From Streptomyces sp. NRRL S-118 (lineage in GTDB: Bacteria > Actinomycetota > Actinomycetes > Streptomycetales > Streptomycetaceae), in contig NZ_KL591010.1 of the NCBI RefSeq assembly GCF_000716335.1, positions 233,105-297,104 of the forward strand: a stretch of 64,000 bases of DNA, in the 5' to 3' direction. The translations under genes and the position numbers were made by a program. Shown here one piece after another: positions 52,240-61,810 of the stretch (within the stretch, counting starts at the first letter, position 1; every line of letters begins with the position of its first letter). The notes beneath the pieces are model-generated. The model saw only the letters and a program-made list of their open reading frames with translations, searched no databases and was not told the origin of the DNA.

Positions 52240-53313
52240 TCAGCGGGCGGTCTGCGTGTGGACGTACTCGACCAGGCGGGTCAGGGCGTCCGGGTCGGTG
52301 GTCGGCAGGACGCCGTGGCCGAGGTTGAAGACGTGGCCCTCCAGGCCGGCCGCGGCGTCCAGCACCTCGCGGGTCTTGGCCTCGACCGCCTCGGGCGTGG
52401 AGAACAGGACCGCCGGGTCGAGGTTGCCCTGGAGCGCCTTGCCGGGGCCGACGCGGCGGGCCGCCTCGTCCAGCGGGACGCGCCAGTCGACGCCGACGAC
52501 GTCCGCGCCGGCCTCGCCCATGAGGCCCAGCAGCTCGCCGGTGCCGACGCCGAAGTGGATGCGCGGCACGCCGTACCCTTCGACGGCCCGGAAGACCTTC
52601 GCCGAGGCGGGCATGACCGAGCGGCGGTAGTCGGCGGGGGCCAGCGCGCCCACCCAGGAGTCGAAGAGCTGGACGGCGGAGGCGCCGGCCTCGATCTGGA
52701 CCTTCAGGAAGGCCGCGGTGATCTCGGCGAGCCGGTCCAGCAGGTCGGCCCACAGCCCGGGGTCGCCGTACATGAGGGCCTTGGTGTGCTCGTGGTTGCG
52801 CGACGGGCCGCCCTCGACGAGGTAGCTCGCGAGGGTGAAGGGCGCGCCCGCGAAGCCGATCAGCGGGGTGGCGCCGAGCTCGCCGGTGAGCATGCCGATG
52901 GCCTCGGTGACGTACGCGACGTCGTCGGGCGTGAGGTCGCGCAGCCGCGCCAGGTCCTCGCGGCGGCGGATCGGCTCGGCGACGACCGGGCCGACGCCCG
53001 GCTTGATGTCGAGGTCGATGCCGATGGCCTTGAGGGGGACGACGATGTCGCTGAAGTAGATCGCGGCGTCGACCTTGTGCCGGCGCACCGGCTGCAGGGT
53101 GATCTCGGTGACCAGCTCGGGCAGCATGCACGACTCGAGCATGGGAATGCCCTCGCGGACCTTCAGGTACTCCGGCAGCGAGCGTCCCGCCTGGCGCATG
53201 AACCAGACCGGCGTGTGCGGCACGGGTTCGCGCCGGCACGCCTTGAGGAAGGCTGACTCTGCGACGGCGGTGGTCTTCGGCTGCTGGCCCATAAGGCGAT
53301 GGTTGGCACTCAC
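52240..53313 (-). CDS. hemE: Uroporphyrinogen decarboxylase HemE
   Basis: A 357-residue haem biosynthesis enzyme making coproporphyrinogen III. Signature [20 protein letters not shown] opens the barrel, and [20 protein letters not shown] and [14 protein letters not shown] are family motifs. The GTG start at 53313 matches the usual N-terminus and has an AAGATT box 6 bases upstream, almost the leaderless pattern. The stop faces the FAD oxidoreductase stop only 2 bases away. It supplies the substrate for the HemG/HemQ steps encoded 2.5 kb away. Confidence 0.96.
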   Translation of the reverse strand: MSANHRLMGQQPKTTAVAESAFLKACRREPVPHTPVWFMRQAGRSLPEYLKVREGIPMLESCMLPELVTEITLQPVRRHKVDAAIYFSDIVVPLKAIGIDLDIKPGVGPVVAEPIRRREDLARLRDLTPDDVAYVTEAIGMLTGELGATPLIGFAGAPFTLASYLVEGGPSRNHEHTKALMYGDPGLWADLLDRLAEITAAFLKVQIEAGASAVQLFDSWVGALAPADYRRSVMPASAKVFRAVEGYGVPRIHFGVGTGELLGLMGEAGADVVGVDWRVPLDEAARRVGPGKALQGNLDPAVLFSTPEAVEAKTREVLDAAAGLEGHVFNLGHGVLPTTDPDALTRLVEYVHTQTAR

Positions 53314-53404
53314 GCCCAGAATCTTCGCATGCGCGGGCAAGCCGCTCGGCCGGTGCGGGTGTCCCTCCCTGCACGCGGGGCTCCTTCCGCCTACTCTTCC
53401 CCGC

Positions 53405-54061
53405 ATGGCTGCGGCTCAGGGACAGTTTTCCGATCACTCCGCTCACTCCGAAGGCACCGAGGGTGTCCCGTCCGCCTTCGCGACGGCGGTCGAGGCCCTG
53501 CGCTCGGCGCGGCTGCGGCCGGAGGTCGAGGTGGAACCGACGCGCCCGCCGCAGCGGCTCGCCCCGTACGCGTACGCGCTGGAGGCGGCGGTCGTCGAGG
53601 ACGACGAGGACCTGGCGGACGGGCGCCTCGTGCTGCTGCACGAACCGGCGGGCCACGACGCCTGGCAGGGCACCTTCCGGCTGGTGACGCTGGTACGGGC
53701 GGAGCTGGAGCCGGAGATGGCCGCGGACCCGCTGCTGCCGGAGGTGTGCTGGTCGTGGCTGACCGGCGCGCTGGAGGCGCGGGGGCTGTCGTACGGGGAG
53801 GCGAGCGGCACCGTCACCCGTGCGGGGTCTCACTACTTCGGTGGACTCGCGGAGCGCCGCCCGGCGACGCAGATCGAGATCCGTGCGTCGTGGACGCCGC
53901 GCGAGGACCGGCGCGGCGTGCCGGACGCGGCGGCGCACCTGGCGGCCTGGTGCGACCTGCTGTGCCAGGTCGCGGGGCTTCCGCCCACGAGCCCCGGACC
54001 GCTGGACGCGGGCGCCGGGGTGGTCTCCCTCCCCCAGCGCCGGGGACCGCAGCACCCGTAA
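53405..54061 (+). CDS. DUF3000 domain-containing protein
   Basis: A 218-residue cytoplasmic protein of actinobacterial family DUF3000. Recognisable stretches are [37 protein letters not shown] and [20 protein letters not shown]. The gene is divergent from hemE, a common order in Streptomyces. TACTCT 7 bases before the ATG suggests a leaderless start. Function unknown. Confidence 0.9.
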   Translation: MAAAQGQFSDHSAHSEGTEGVPSAFATAVEALRSARLRPEVEVEPTRPPQRLAPYAYALEAAVVEDDEDLADGRLVLLHEPAGHDAWQGTFRLVTLVRAELEPEMAADPLLPEVCWSWLTGALEARGLSYGEASGTVTRAGSHYFGGLAERRPATQIEIRASWTPREDRRGVPDAAAHLAAWCDLLCQVAGLPPTSPGPLDAGAGVVSLPQRRGPQHP

Positions 54062-54399
54062 CCTCACCCGGGGCGCGGCACGCGCCCGGCACGTGCGGCG
54101 GCGGGCCGTCCCCCGGGACGTCCGGCGTGCCCGCGGGCGCACGGGCGGGAGGCCCGCACCCCGGGGGCCCGGACGGCACGGGCGGCGCCGGAGCGCGAAG
54201 GCGCGGCGGGGCGGCACGAGGGGGCGCTCGTAGGATGATCGATCACCCGTCCGAATTGCCCCAATTGTTACTCACCAAATCGTGATCTTCCCCTAAAGGC
54301 GGACGGACGGGCTGCCGAAGAGGTCTGTGACCCTTCAAACACGGTTCGCCCGGCTTCTTCCCCGAGCCGGCTGTGTCCCGCACCTTCCCAGGAGGCCTG
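54062..54399. other. Intergenic region before the response regulator gene
   Basis: About 340 bases, mostly GC-rich to 54230, then an AT-richer stretch near 54235-54300 that probably carries the regulator promoter. It contains AATTG-CCCC-CAATTG-like dyad text around 54254-54268. No open frame here has coding character. I see no RNA gene. Confidence 0.45.
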
Positions 54400-55059
54400 G
54401 TGTCCGTTCTCCTCGAGCAGCCCGCAAGCCTGGTCGCCTACCGCCCGAACAAGCCGACGGCCATGGTCGTCGTGGCCGACCCGCGCGTCCGCTCCACCGT
54501 GACCCGCCACTTGTGGGCCCTCGGAGTGCGTGACGTCATCGAGGCGTCGTCCATCGCGGAGGCCCGCCCCCGCATCGGCAACCCGCGCGACATCTGCGTT
54601 GCCGATGTCCACCTGCCCGACGGTTCCGGGCTGACCCTGCTGTCCGAGACCCGCGCCGCCGGCTGGCCCAATGGCCTGGCCCTCTCGGCGGCGGACGACA
54701 TCGGCGCCGTACGCAACGCCCTCGCCGGTGGCGTCAAGGGCTACGTCGTCACCGGTACCCGCACCAACATCGGCCACCCCACCCGTCCCGGTGCCGCACC
54801 CATCGGCGCCGCCGCCCGGCTGCACCGCCGTCCTCCCGGCACCCCGAGCCACCCGGGCGGCTACCGCGAGCTCTCCGGCCGTGAGGTCGAGGTGCTGCGG
54901 CTGGTGGCGGAGGGCCAGTCGAACAAGGCCATCGGCGTCTCGATGGGCCTGTCGGCCCTGACCGTCAAGAGCCACCTCGCCCGCATCGCCCGCAAGCTCG
55001 GCACCGGCGACCGGGCGGGAATGGTCGCCGTGGCACTTCGTACGGGAATCATCCACTGA
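54400..55059 (+). CDS. Orphan response regulator, LuxR/NarL family
   Basis: A 219-residue regulator. The receiver domain occupies residues 20-125; the likely phosphoacceptor is Asp69 in CVADVHLPDGSG. A basic linker leads to a LuxR HTH: ELSGREVEVLRLVAEGQSNK followed by AIGVSMGLSALTVKSHL. There is no histidine kinase gene beside it. The GTG start at 54400 is preceded by AGGAGG at 4 bases. RNase D follows 27 bases later but has its own leaderless promoter. Confidence 0.9.
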   Translation: MSVLLEQPASLVAYRPNKPTAMVVVADPRVRSTVTRHLWALGVRDVIEASSIAEARPRIGNPRDICVADVHLPDGSGLTLLSETRAAGWPNGLALSAADDIGAVRNALAGGVKGYVVTGTRTNIGHPTRPGAAPIGAAARLHRRPPGTPSHPGGYRELSGREVEVLRLVAEGQSNKAIGVSMGLSALTVKSHLARIARKLGTGDRAGMVAVALRTGIIH

Positions 55060-55086
55060 CCGGTTTGCAGGACATACCCTTGACAG

Positions 55087-56379
55087 GTGACCGACGCCCA
55101 AGAGACCGCAGCAGAGACAGTACTGCGCACCGCCGGGGGCGGCCCTCCGGACGACGGCGTCGCAGACGGCGTCATCGACGGGACGCCGATCCCCTTGCTC
55201 GAGCCCCGCGAGGGCGTACCGCCCGTGGTGGCCGACGAGCATGCCCTCGCCGAGGTGATCGCCGCCTTCGCGGCGGGCACCGGACCCGTCGCCGTGGACG
55301 CGGAGCGCGCCTCCGGCTACCGCTACGGGCAGCGCGCCTATCTGGTGCAGCTGCGCCGGGAGGGCGCGGGTACGGCGCTGATCGACCCGGTCGGCTGCCC
55401 GGACCTGTCCGCGCTCGGCGACGCCCTCGCCGGCGCCGAGTGGATCCTGCACGCCGCCACCCAGGACCTGCCGTGCCTGCGGGAAATAGGCATGGTGCCG
55501 ACCCGCCTCTTCGACACCGAGCTGGCCGGGCGCCTCGCGGGCTTCCCCCGCGTCGGGCTCGGCGCGATGGTCGAGTCGGTGCTGGGGTACGCCCTGGAGA
55601 AGGGGCACTCCGCGGTGGACTGGTCCACCCGCCCGCTGCCCGAGCCCTGGCTCCGGTACGCCGCGCTGGACGTCGAGCTGCTCGTCGACCTGCGTGACGC
55701 ACTGGAGAAGGACCTGGACCGGCAGGGCAAGCTGGACTGGGCCCACCAGGAGTTCGACGCCATCGCCTCGGCCCCGCCGCCCCCTCCCCGCAAGGACCCC
55801 TGGCGCCGTACGTCCGGGATGCACAAGGTGCGCAGGCGCCGCCAGATGGCGGTGGTGCGGGAGCTGTGGACCGCCCGCGACCGGATCGCCCAGCGGCGCG
55901 ACGTGTCGCCGGGCAAGGTCCTCAGCGACGCCGCGATCGTAGAGGCGGCCCTCGCCCTTCCGGCGAACGTGCACGCGCTGACCGCACTGCCCGGGTTCGG
56001 GCACCGCATGGGCCGCCGCCAGCTGGAGCAGTGGCAGGCGGCCGTGGACCGCGCCAAGGCGCTGCCGGACGCCGAGCTGCCCCAGCCGGGGCAGCCGCTG
56101 CAGGGTCCGCCGCCGCCGCGCGCATGGGCGGACAAGGACCCGGTCGCCGCGGCCCGGCTCTCGGCGGCCCGGGCGGCGGTCTCGGCCCTCGCCGAGTCGC
56201 TGAACCTGCCGCAGGAGAACCTGATCACGCCCGACACCGTGCGGCGGGTGTGCTGGGAGCCGCCGAAGGAGGTCACGCCGGAGACGGTCGCGGGCGCGCT
56301 CGCCGGGTTCGGGGCGCGGCCCTGGCAGATCGAGCAGGTCGCACCGGTGCTCGCGGACGCCCTGACCTCGGCGTCCTGA
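55087..56379 (+). CDS. rnd: Ribonuclease D
   Basis: A 430-residue DEDDy 3'-5' exoribonuclease. Exo motifs are GPVAVDAERASGYRY (Asp, Glu), ILHAATQDLPCL (Asp) and LRYAALDVELLVDL (Tyr, Asp). An HRDC domain near residues 245-330 contains ARDRIAQRRDVSPGKVL. A further C-terminal helical domain follows. TACCCT stands 6 bases before the GTG at 55087, so the gene is probably leaderless. A strong terminator follows the stop. Confidence 0.93.
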   Translation: MTDAQETAAETVLRTAGGGPPDDGVADGVIDGTPIPLLEPREGVPPVVADEHALAEVIAAFAAGTGPVAVDAERASGYRYGQRAYLVQLRREGAGTALIDPVGCPDLSALGDALAGAEWILHAATQDLPCLREIGMVPTRLFDTELAGRLAGFPRVGLGAMVESVLGYALEKGHSAVDWSTRPLPEPWLRYAALDVELLVDLRDALEKDLDRQGKLDWAHQEFDAIASAPPPPPRKDPWRRTSGMHKVRRRRQMAVVRELWTARDRIAQRRDVSPGKVLSDAAIVEAALALPANVHALTALPGFGHRMGRRQLEQWQAAVDRAKALPDAELPQPGQPLQGPPPPRAWADKDPVAAARLSAARAAVSALAESLNLPQENLITPDTVRRVCWEPPKEVTPETVAGALAGFGARPWQIEQVAPVLADALTSAS

Positions 56380-56407
56380 CCGGGGTCCGCGGAGCGCCCC
56401 GGTTTCC

Positions 56408-56436
56408 GAACCCCCGGCCCCTCCGGCCGGGGGTTC
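56408..56436 (+). terminator. Hairpin after the RNase D gene
   Basis: A perfect 12-bp stem, GAACCCCCGGCC (56408-56419) and GGCCGGGGGTTC (56425-56436), with a 5-base loop. Confidence 0.8.
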
Positions 56437-56639
56437 GGCCGTGCCCGGGGCGGGGACGAGAAGGCCGTGACCGGCTGCGCCGCCCCTTCCGGGGGTGCGC
56501 CACGGGTGTGACCTTCAACGCTCCGGGCGGGGGGACTGGGCAGTCTGGTTACCCGTAAGTAGCATGTGGGCAAGCAAGCACGCGCTTAGCCGCGCGTCGC
56601 AGCAGTGCAGTGCCATCCCGCACCTGGAGGAGAGCCATC

Positions 56640-57860
56640 GTGCCTCGTACCGTCAGGGACGTCGTCTTCGTCGACGGCGTCCGCACCCCGTTCGGCAAGG
56701 CGGGCCCGAAGGGCATCTACCACGAGACCCGCGCCGACGATCTCGTCGTGAAGGCGATCCGGGAGCTGCTGCGCCGCAACCCGGACCTCGACCCCGCGAA
56801 GATCGACGAGGTCGCCATCGCGGCGACCACCCAGATCGGTGACCAGGGTCTGACCCTCGGGCGCACGGCCGGCATCCTGGCGGGCCTGCCGCAGTCGGTG
56901 CCCGGCTACTCGATCGACCGCATGTGCGCGGGCGCCCTCACCGCGGTGACCTCGGTCGCCGGCTCCATCGCCTTCGGCGCGTACGACGCCGTCATCGCGG
57001 GCGGTGTCGAGCACATGGGCCGCCACCCGATGGGCGAGGGCGTGGACCCGAACCCGCGGTTCGTCAGCGAGAAGCTGGTCGACGAGTCGGCCCTGTTCAT
57101 GGGCATGACCGCGGAGAACCTGCACGACCGGTACCCGCAGATCACCAAGCTCCGCGCCGACGAGTACGCCGTGCGCTCGCAGGAGAAGGCCGCCAAGGCG
57201 TACGCCAACGGCAAGATCCAGGCCGACCTGGTGCCGATCTCGGTGCGCCGCACCAACGCCGAGGCCGGCGAGACCGGCTGGGGCCTGGTCACCGCCGACG
57301 AGCCGATGCGCCCGGGCACGACCCTGGAGTCGCTGGCGAACCTGAAGACGCCGTTCCGCGTCCACGGCAACGTCACCGCCGGCAACGCCGCGGGCCTCAA
57401 CGACGGCGCCACCGCGTCGATCATCGCGTCCGAGGACTTCGCCCGCGAGAACGGCCTGCCGGTCAAGATGCGCCTCGTCTCGTACGCCTTCGCCGGCGTC
57501 GAGCCGGAGGTCATGGGCTACGGCCCGATCCCCGCGACCGAGAAGGCCCTGGCCAAGGCCGGTCTCTCGATCGAGGACATCAACCTCTTCGAGATCAACG
57601 AGGCCTTCGCCGTCCAGGTGCTGGCCTTCCTCGACCACTACGGCATCGCCGACGACGACGCGCGCGTCAACCAGTACGGCGGCGCCATCGCGTTCGGCCA
57701 CCCGCTCGCCTCCTCCGGCGTCCGCCTGATGACGCAGCTGGCGCGGCAGTTCGAGGAGCAGCCGGAGGTCCGTTACGGCCTCACCACCATGTGCGTCGGC
57801 TTCGGCATGGGCGCCACGGTCATCTGGGAGAACCCCCACTTCGACGGAGGCAGCAAGTGA
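56640..57860 (+). CDS. fadA: Thiolase (acetyl-CoA C-acyltransferase) FadA
   Basis: A 406-residue thiolase for the last step of beta-oxidation. The nucleophile Cys96 is in DRMCAGAL; EINEAFAVQ, GHPLASSG (usually GHPLGASG) and the second Cys in TTMCVGFGMG complete the site. The GTG at 56640 has GGAGGAG upstream. Its stop overlaps the fadB start (GTGA), forming an operon. A dyad AAGC-N4-GCTT at 56574-56587 in the leader might be an operator. The -10 candidate is TAGCAT (56560-56565). Confidence 0.94.
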   Translation: MPRTVRDVVFVDGVRTPFGKAGPKGIYHETRADDLVVKAIRELLRRNPDLDPAKIDEVAIAATTQIGDQGLTLGRTAGILAGLPQSVPGYSIDRMCAGALTAVTSVAGSIAFGAYDAVIAGGVEHMGRHPMGEGVDPNPRFVSEKLVDESALFMGMTAENLHDRYPQITKLRADEYAVRSQEKAAKAYANGKIQADLVPISVRRTNAEAGETGWGLVTADEPMRPGTTLESLANLKTPFRVHGNVTAGNAAGLNDGATASIIASEDFARENGLPVKMRLVSYAFAGVEPEVMGYGPIPATEKALAKAGLSIEDINLFEINEAFAVQVLAFLDHYGIADDDARVNQYGGAIAFGHPLASSGVRLMTQLARQFEEQPEVRYGLTTMCVGFGMGATVIWENPHFDGGSK

Positions 57861-59986
57861 GCACCACCGCTGAGCTTTTGAAGGGTGCGGCCGAGCTGTT
57901 CCCGGACGAGGTCGTCACCAGCGCCCACGTACGGCACTTCGACCTGCCGTTCGGCGCGGGCCGGTTCGCGCTGATCACGCTGGACAACGGCTTCGACCAC
58001 ACCAAGCCGACCACCTTCGGCCCGCAGTCGCTGGCGAACCTCAACACCGCCATCGACCAGGTCGAGAAGGAGGCGGCCGAGGGCACCATCGTCGGTGTCG
58101 GCATCACCGGCAAGCCGTTCATCTTCGCCGTCGGCGCCGACCTCAAGGGCGTGGAGCTGCTCAAGCGCCACGAGGACGCGCTGGCCATCGGCAAGGGCGG
58201 CCACGACGTCTTCAAGCGCCTGTCCTCGCTGGGCGTGCCGACCTTCGCGTACTACAACGGCGCGGCCATGGGCGGCGGTGTCGAGGTCGGTCTGCACTGC
58301 ACCTACCGCACCGTGTCGGCGGCCCTGCCGGCGTTCTCGCTGCCCGAGGTCTTCCTGGGCCTGGTCCCCGGCTGGGGCGGCTGCACCATCCTGCCGAACC
58401 TGATCGGCGCCGACCGCGCGGTCTCGGTCATCATCGAGAACTCGCTCAACCAGAACAAGCAGCTCAAGGGCAAGCAGGTCTTCGAGCTCGGGATCGCCGA
58501 CGCGATCTTCGAGGGCGCGGACTTCCTGGAGCAGTCGCTGCTGTGGACGGCCTCCGTCCTCAAGGGCGAGATCGTGGTCGAGCGCGCCGACGTCGACCGC
58601 GGCGAGGCCTGGGACCAGGCCGTCGCCCGCGGCCGGTTCATCGCCGACTCCAAGGTGCACGGTGCGGCCCCGGCCGCGTACCGCGCCCTGGACATCATCG
58701 AGGCGTCCAAGGACGGCGACCTCCAGAAGGGCTTCGACGCCGAGGACACCGCGCTCGCCGACCTCATCATGGGCGGCGAACTGCGCTCCGGCATCTACGC
58801 CTTCAACCTGGTCCAGAAGCGCGCCAAGCGCCCGGCCGGCGCCCCGGACAAGAGCCTGGCCCGCCCGGTCACCAAGGTCGGCGTCGTCGGCGCCGGTCTG
58901 ATGGCCTCCCAGCTCGCGCTGCTGTTCCTGCGCCGCCTGGAGGTGCCGGTCGTCCTGACCGACATCGACCAGGAGCGCGTCGACAAGGGTGTGGGCTACG
59001 TCCACGCCGAGATCGACAAGCTGCTCGGCAAGGGCCGCATCAACCAGGACAAGGCCAACCGTCTCAAGGGCCTGGTCTCCGGTGTGCTGGACAAGGCCGA
59101 GGGCTTCGCCGACGCGGACTTCATCATCGAGGCCGTGTTCGAGGAGATGTCGGTCAAGCAGAAGGTGTTCGCGGAGGTCGAGGCGGTCGCCCCAGCGCAC
59201 GCGATCCTCGCCACCAACACCTCCTCGCTGTCGGTGTCGGAGATGGCCTCCAAGCTCCAGCACCCGGAGCGCGTGGTCGGCTTCCACTTCTTCAACCCGG
59301 TCGCGATCCTGCCGCTGCTGGAGATCGTCCGCGGTGAGCAGACCGACGACGCGTCCCTGGCCACGGCCTTCGGTGTCGCGAAGAAGCTGAAGAAGACCGC
59401 CGTTCTGACGAAGGACGCCCCGGCGTTCGTCGTGAACCGCATCCTCACCCGCTTCATGGGCGAGATCCAGAACGTCATCGACGAGGGCACCCCGGTCGAG
59501 ACCGCGGAGAAGGCCATCGAGCCGCTCGGCCTGCCGATGTCGCCGCTGGTGCTGCTGGAGCTGGTCGGCCCGGCGATCGGTCTGCACGTCTCCGAGACCC
59601 TGAACCGCGCCTTCCCGGAGCGCTTCAAGGTCTCCCCCAACCTCAAGGCCGTCGTCGAGGCGGGCAAGCGCGGCTTCTACGTCTACGACTCGGGCAAGCC
59701 CGAGCTGGACCCCGAGGTCGCGGCACTGCTGAAGCAGGGCGACGTCGTCCTGACGGAGCAGCAGGTGCGGGACCGCGTCCTGGACGCGGTGGCGCAGGAG
59801 ATCGGTCTCATGCTGGACGAGGGCGTCGTCGCCGAGGCCCAGGACATCGACCTGTGCCTGATCACGGGCGCCGGCTGGCCCTTCCACCTGGGCGGCATCA
59901 CGCCGTACCTGGACCGCGAGGGCGTCTCGGAGCGCGTCAACGGCAAGCGTTTCCTGCCGCAGGGCGTGGCGAGCGTCCCGGCGTAA
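57857..59986 (+). CDS. fadB: Multifunctional enoyl-CoA hydratase/3-hydroxyacyl-CoA dehydrogenase FadB
   Basis: A 709-residue beta-oxidation protein. An N-terminal crotonase domain (about residues 30-220) has the CoA-binding Gly-rich AVGADLKG and GAAMGGGVEVGLH. The dehydrogenase domain begins near residue 338 with VGVVGAGLMASQLAL; the dehydrogenase His is in VGFHFFNPV and DAPAFVVNRI follows. A C-terminal dimerisation domain closes it. Translation is coupled to fadA. A stem-loop and a second longer hairpin lie downstream. Confidence 0.94.
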   Translation: MSTTAELLKGAAELFPDEVVTSAHVRHFDLPFGAGRFALITLDNGFDHTKPTTFGPQSLANLNTAIDQVEKEAAEGTIVGVGITGKPFIFAVGADLKGVELLKRHEDALAIGKGGHDVFKRLSSLGVPTFAYYNGAAMGGGVEVGLHCTYRTVSAALPAFSLPEVFLGLVPGWGGCTILPNLIGADRAVSVIIENSLNQNKQLKGKQVFELGIADAIFEGADFLEQSLLWTASVLKGEIVVERADVDRGEAWDQAVARGRFIADSKVHGAAPAAYRALDIIEASKDGDLQKGFDAEDTALADLIMGGELRSGIYAFNLVQKRAKRPAGAPDKSLARPVTKVGVVGAGLMASQLALLFLRRLEVPVVLTDIDQERVDKGVGYVHAEIDKLLGKGRINQDKANRLKGLVSGVLDKAEGFADADFIIEAVFEEMSVKQKVFAEVEAVAPAHAILATNTSSLSVSEMASKLQHPERVVGFHFFNPVAILPLLEIVRGEQTDDASLATAFGVAKKLKKTAVLTKDAPAFVVNRILTRFMGEIQNVIDEGTPVETAEKAIEPLGLPMSPLVLLELVGPAIGLHVSETLNRAFPERFKVSPNLKAVVEAGKRGFYVYDSGKPELDPEVAALLKQGDVVLTEQQVRDRVLDAVAQEIGLMLDEGVVAEAQDIDLCLITGAGWPFHLGGITPYLDREGVSERVNGKRFLPQGVASVPA

Positions 59987-60005
59987 GCGCGCACACCGCG
60001 GCCTC

Positions 60006-60041
60006 ACTGCCCCGCACCGCCGTCCGGTGGTGCGGGGCAGT
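60006..60041 (+). terminator. First hairpin after fadB
   Basis: A perfect 13-bp stem, ACTGCCCCGCACC (60006-60018) and GGTGCGGGGCAGT (60029-60041), 20 bases past the stop. Confidence 0.75.
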
Positions 60042-60068
60042 CGTCGTCACGGGGGGCGGGTACGGAGA

Positions 60069-60109
60069 AACGCCGGAGGGGCTGACGCGTGGTCAGCCCC
60101 TCCGGCGTT
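60069..60109. terminator. Bidirectional hairpin between fadB and the propeller gene
   Basis: A perfect 18-bp stem, AACGCCGGAGGGGCTGAC (60069-60086) against its complement (60092-60109), with a 5-base loop. A-rich and T-rich ends allow use from both strands, and the convergent gene ends at 60134. Confidence 0.85.
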
Positions 60110-60133
60110 CAGCGGGCCCCGCGGGCCCCGGTG

Positions 60134-61246
60134 TCAGACGCGGCGCCATGCCTCCAGGGCCAGGCCCGGCTCGGGCTTCTGGCGGGTGATCCGCAGGGCG
60201 CCGTCCGTGCCGATGGCGGCGATGACGACGCGGCCCTGCGCGTCGAGGTTCATCGCCGGGGCGCCGAGGACGGGCTCGCCGGTGGTGGACCAGTTGGCGC
60301 CGGACTCCTCGGCGCCGGTGGGGCAGGCCGCGACGGAGAGGCGGCCGTCCCGGCCGCGTACGGCGAGGACCGTGCAGTCGTGGCCGTCGATGACCGTGCG
60401 CACGGCGGCGGGCGGGCCACCGGCCGGGGTGAGGCCCAGCGCGACCGTGTCGCCACCGGGGCGGTGCACGACCAGCTCGCCGGTCCTGGCATCGGTGCCG
60501 TACAGGCTCAGCCGGTCCGGGGCGGTCTCCAGCGGGGTCACCGAGCCGCCGGCCAGGCCCACCGGGTAGGCGTCGGACGGCTCCAGGGCGCCGGCCGGCT
60601 CGGTCTGCGCCCAGTGCCGGACGGCACCGGGGCCGACGGCCAGTACGTGGACCCTGCCGGAGGCGCTGGTGAGGGCCGTGAGCGACGTGTGGGAGCCGTC
60701 GCCGGCCAGTTCGACCCAGGCGCCCCACCTGCCGTCGCGCTGCTCGGCGCGCACGCTGATGCGGCCGCCCGGGTTGAGCGGGAGCACGTACAGGGAGCCG
60801 TTGTGGTCGACGGTGGCGGCGGGCTGTCCCAGGCTGCCGCCGTGCTCGACGTCGGCGAAGGGGCAGCCGAGCGGGTGCCACGGCGTGGTGCGGCGGCCCG
60901 ACTGGTACTGGGTGGCGTGTGCGAGACCGACGTCGATCAGGCCGTCGTCGCGGACCGCACGGCGCTGCGCGACCAGGTGCACGTAGCCGTTGGGCCCCTG
61001 GCCGAGGGCGAAGTGCTGGGCCTCCGGCATCTCGAAGAGCAGCGGCTGCGACCACTCGGGGCCGCCGGGGCGGCGCTCGGTCCAGCACAGCATGCCGCCG
61101 TCGGCCGCTGCGTACGCGCCGAGCCGGCCGTCCTTGCCGATGAGCAGCCAGCCGCTGGTCGCGGGGGCGTGAGCGGGGTGTGTGACCGGGGCCGGGAGAA
61201 GAGCCGTCGCCTTCTTCTTGGACCTGCGCAGGGGCCGCAATGCCAT
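60134..61246 (-). CDS. Beta-propeller-like protein of unknown function
   Basis: A 370-residue protein without a clear signal peptide; the N-terminus is basic (MALRPLRRSKKKATALL). Repeated units suggest a lectin-like or seven-bladed propeller: GWLLIGKDGRLGAYAAAD, PNGYVHLVAQRRAVRDDG, HNGSLYVLPLNPGGR, ASGRVHVLAVG and AQGRVVIAAIGTDGALRI. No catalytic residues can be assigned. Weak AAGG precedes the ATG at 61246. It is convergent with fadB and divergent from the NYN-like gene. Confidence 0.72.
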   Translation of the reverse strand: MALRPLRRSKKKATALLPAPVTHPAHAPATSGWLLIGKDGRLGAYAAADGGMLCWTERRPGGPEWSQPLLFEMPEAQHFALGQGPNGYVHLVAQRRAVRDDGLIDVGLAHATQYQSGRRTTPWHPLGCPFADVEHGGSLGQPAATVDHNGSLYVLPLNPGGRISVRAEQRDGRWGAWVELAGDGSHTSLTALTSASGRVHVLAVGPGAVRHWAQTEPAGALEPSDAYPVGLAGGSVTPLETAPDRLSLYGTDARTGELVVHRPGGDTVALGLTPAGGPPAAVRTVIDGHDCTVLAVRGRDGRLSVAACPTGAEESGANWSTTGEPVLGAPAMNLDAQGRVVIAAIGTDGALRITRQKPEPGLALEAWRRV

Positions 61247-61358
61247 GCCTTGGGGGGACCCTTCCCTGACCGTGGTTCCGGTGGTGTCCGGACACCTCAC
61301 GGACTGACCGTAGTTGGACCGACGATAACACTTCCCCCGCAGGTGGGAGGCTGGGCCC

Positions 61359-61781
61359 ATGACCTCTGCACGCAGCGTACTGGTGGTCGTCGACGCGGCC
61401 AACGTGGTGGGTTCCGTCCCCGACGGCTGGTGGCGCGACCGCCGTGCCGCCACCGAGCGGCTGCGGGACCGGCTGCTGCCGTTCGCCGACTCCGGCGTGG
61501 CCGGCCACGCGGGGCCGGTCGAGATCGTGCTCGTCGTCGAGGGGCGGGCACGGGGCGTGGAGTCGGTGCCCGGGGACGCCGCCGGCGGGGGCGGGGTACG
61601 GGTCGTCCCGGCCCCCGGCAGCGGGGACGACCTCGTCGTCGAGCTGGTCCGCGAGGAGCGGGAGACGACCGGCCGGCCGTGCCTGGTGGTCACGGCCGAC
61701 CGGGAGCTGCGGCGGCGGGTGGAGCAGTACGGCGCCGAGTGCGCCGGGCCGGGCGCGGTGCGCCAGGGGACACCCCCCTAG
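61359..61781 (+). CDS. NYN/PIN-like small protein (YacP-like)
   Basis: A 140-residue cytoplasmic protein with VLVVVDAANVVGSVPDGWWR at the N-terminus and LVVTADRELRRRVEQYGAE near the end, the pattern of acidic clusters seen in NYN/PIN-like nucleases. Some homologues carry the label NTP pyrophosphohydrolase, which I cannot support. GGGAGG lies 9 bases before the ATG. The stop codon is inside the second copy of the 30-bp repeat. Confidence 0.72.
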   Translation: MTSARSVLVVVDAANVVGSVPDGWWRDRRAATERLRDRLLPFADSGVAGHAGPVEIVLVVEGRARGVESVPGDAAGGGGVRVVPAPGSGDDLVVELVREERETTGRPCLVVTADRELRRRVEQYGAECAGPGAVRQGTPP

Positions 61782-61810
61782 CCCGGCACGATCCGAAAGG
61801 CAGGCCCTAA
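61780..61810. repeat. 30-bp dispersed repeat, copy 2
   Basis: Matches 31682-31711 at 27 of 30 positions. The left end overlaps the NYN-like stop codon and the right end supplies the stop codon of the convergent amino acid permease, as copy 1 does for msrB. Confidence 0.85.

Noticed and set aside
57773..60007. 744-residue open frame antisense to fadB
   Set aside because: It is a shadow frame of a GC-rich gene: Arg/Gly/Val/Leu-rich composition, no domain motifs, and the sense frame encodes a complete FadB.
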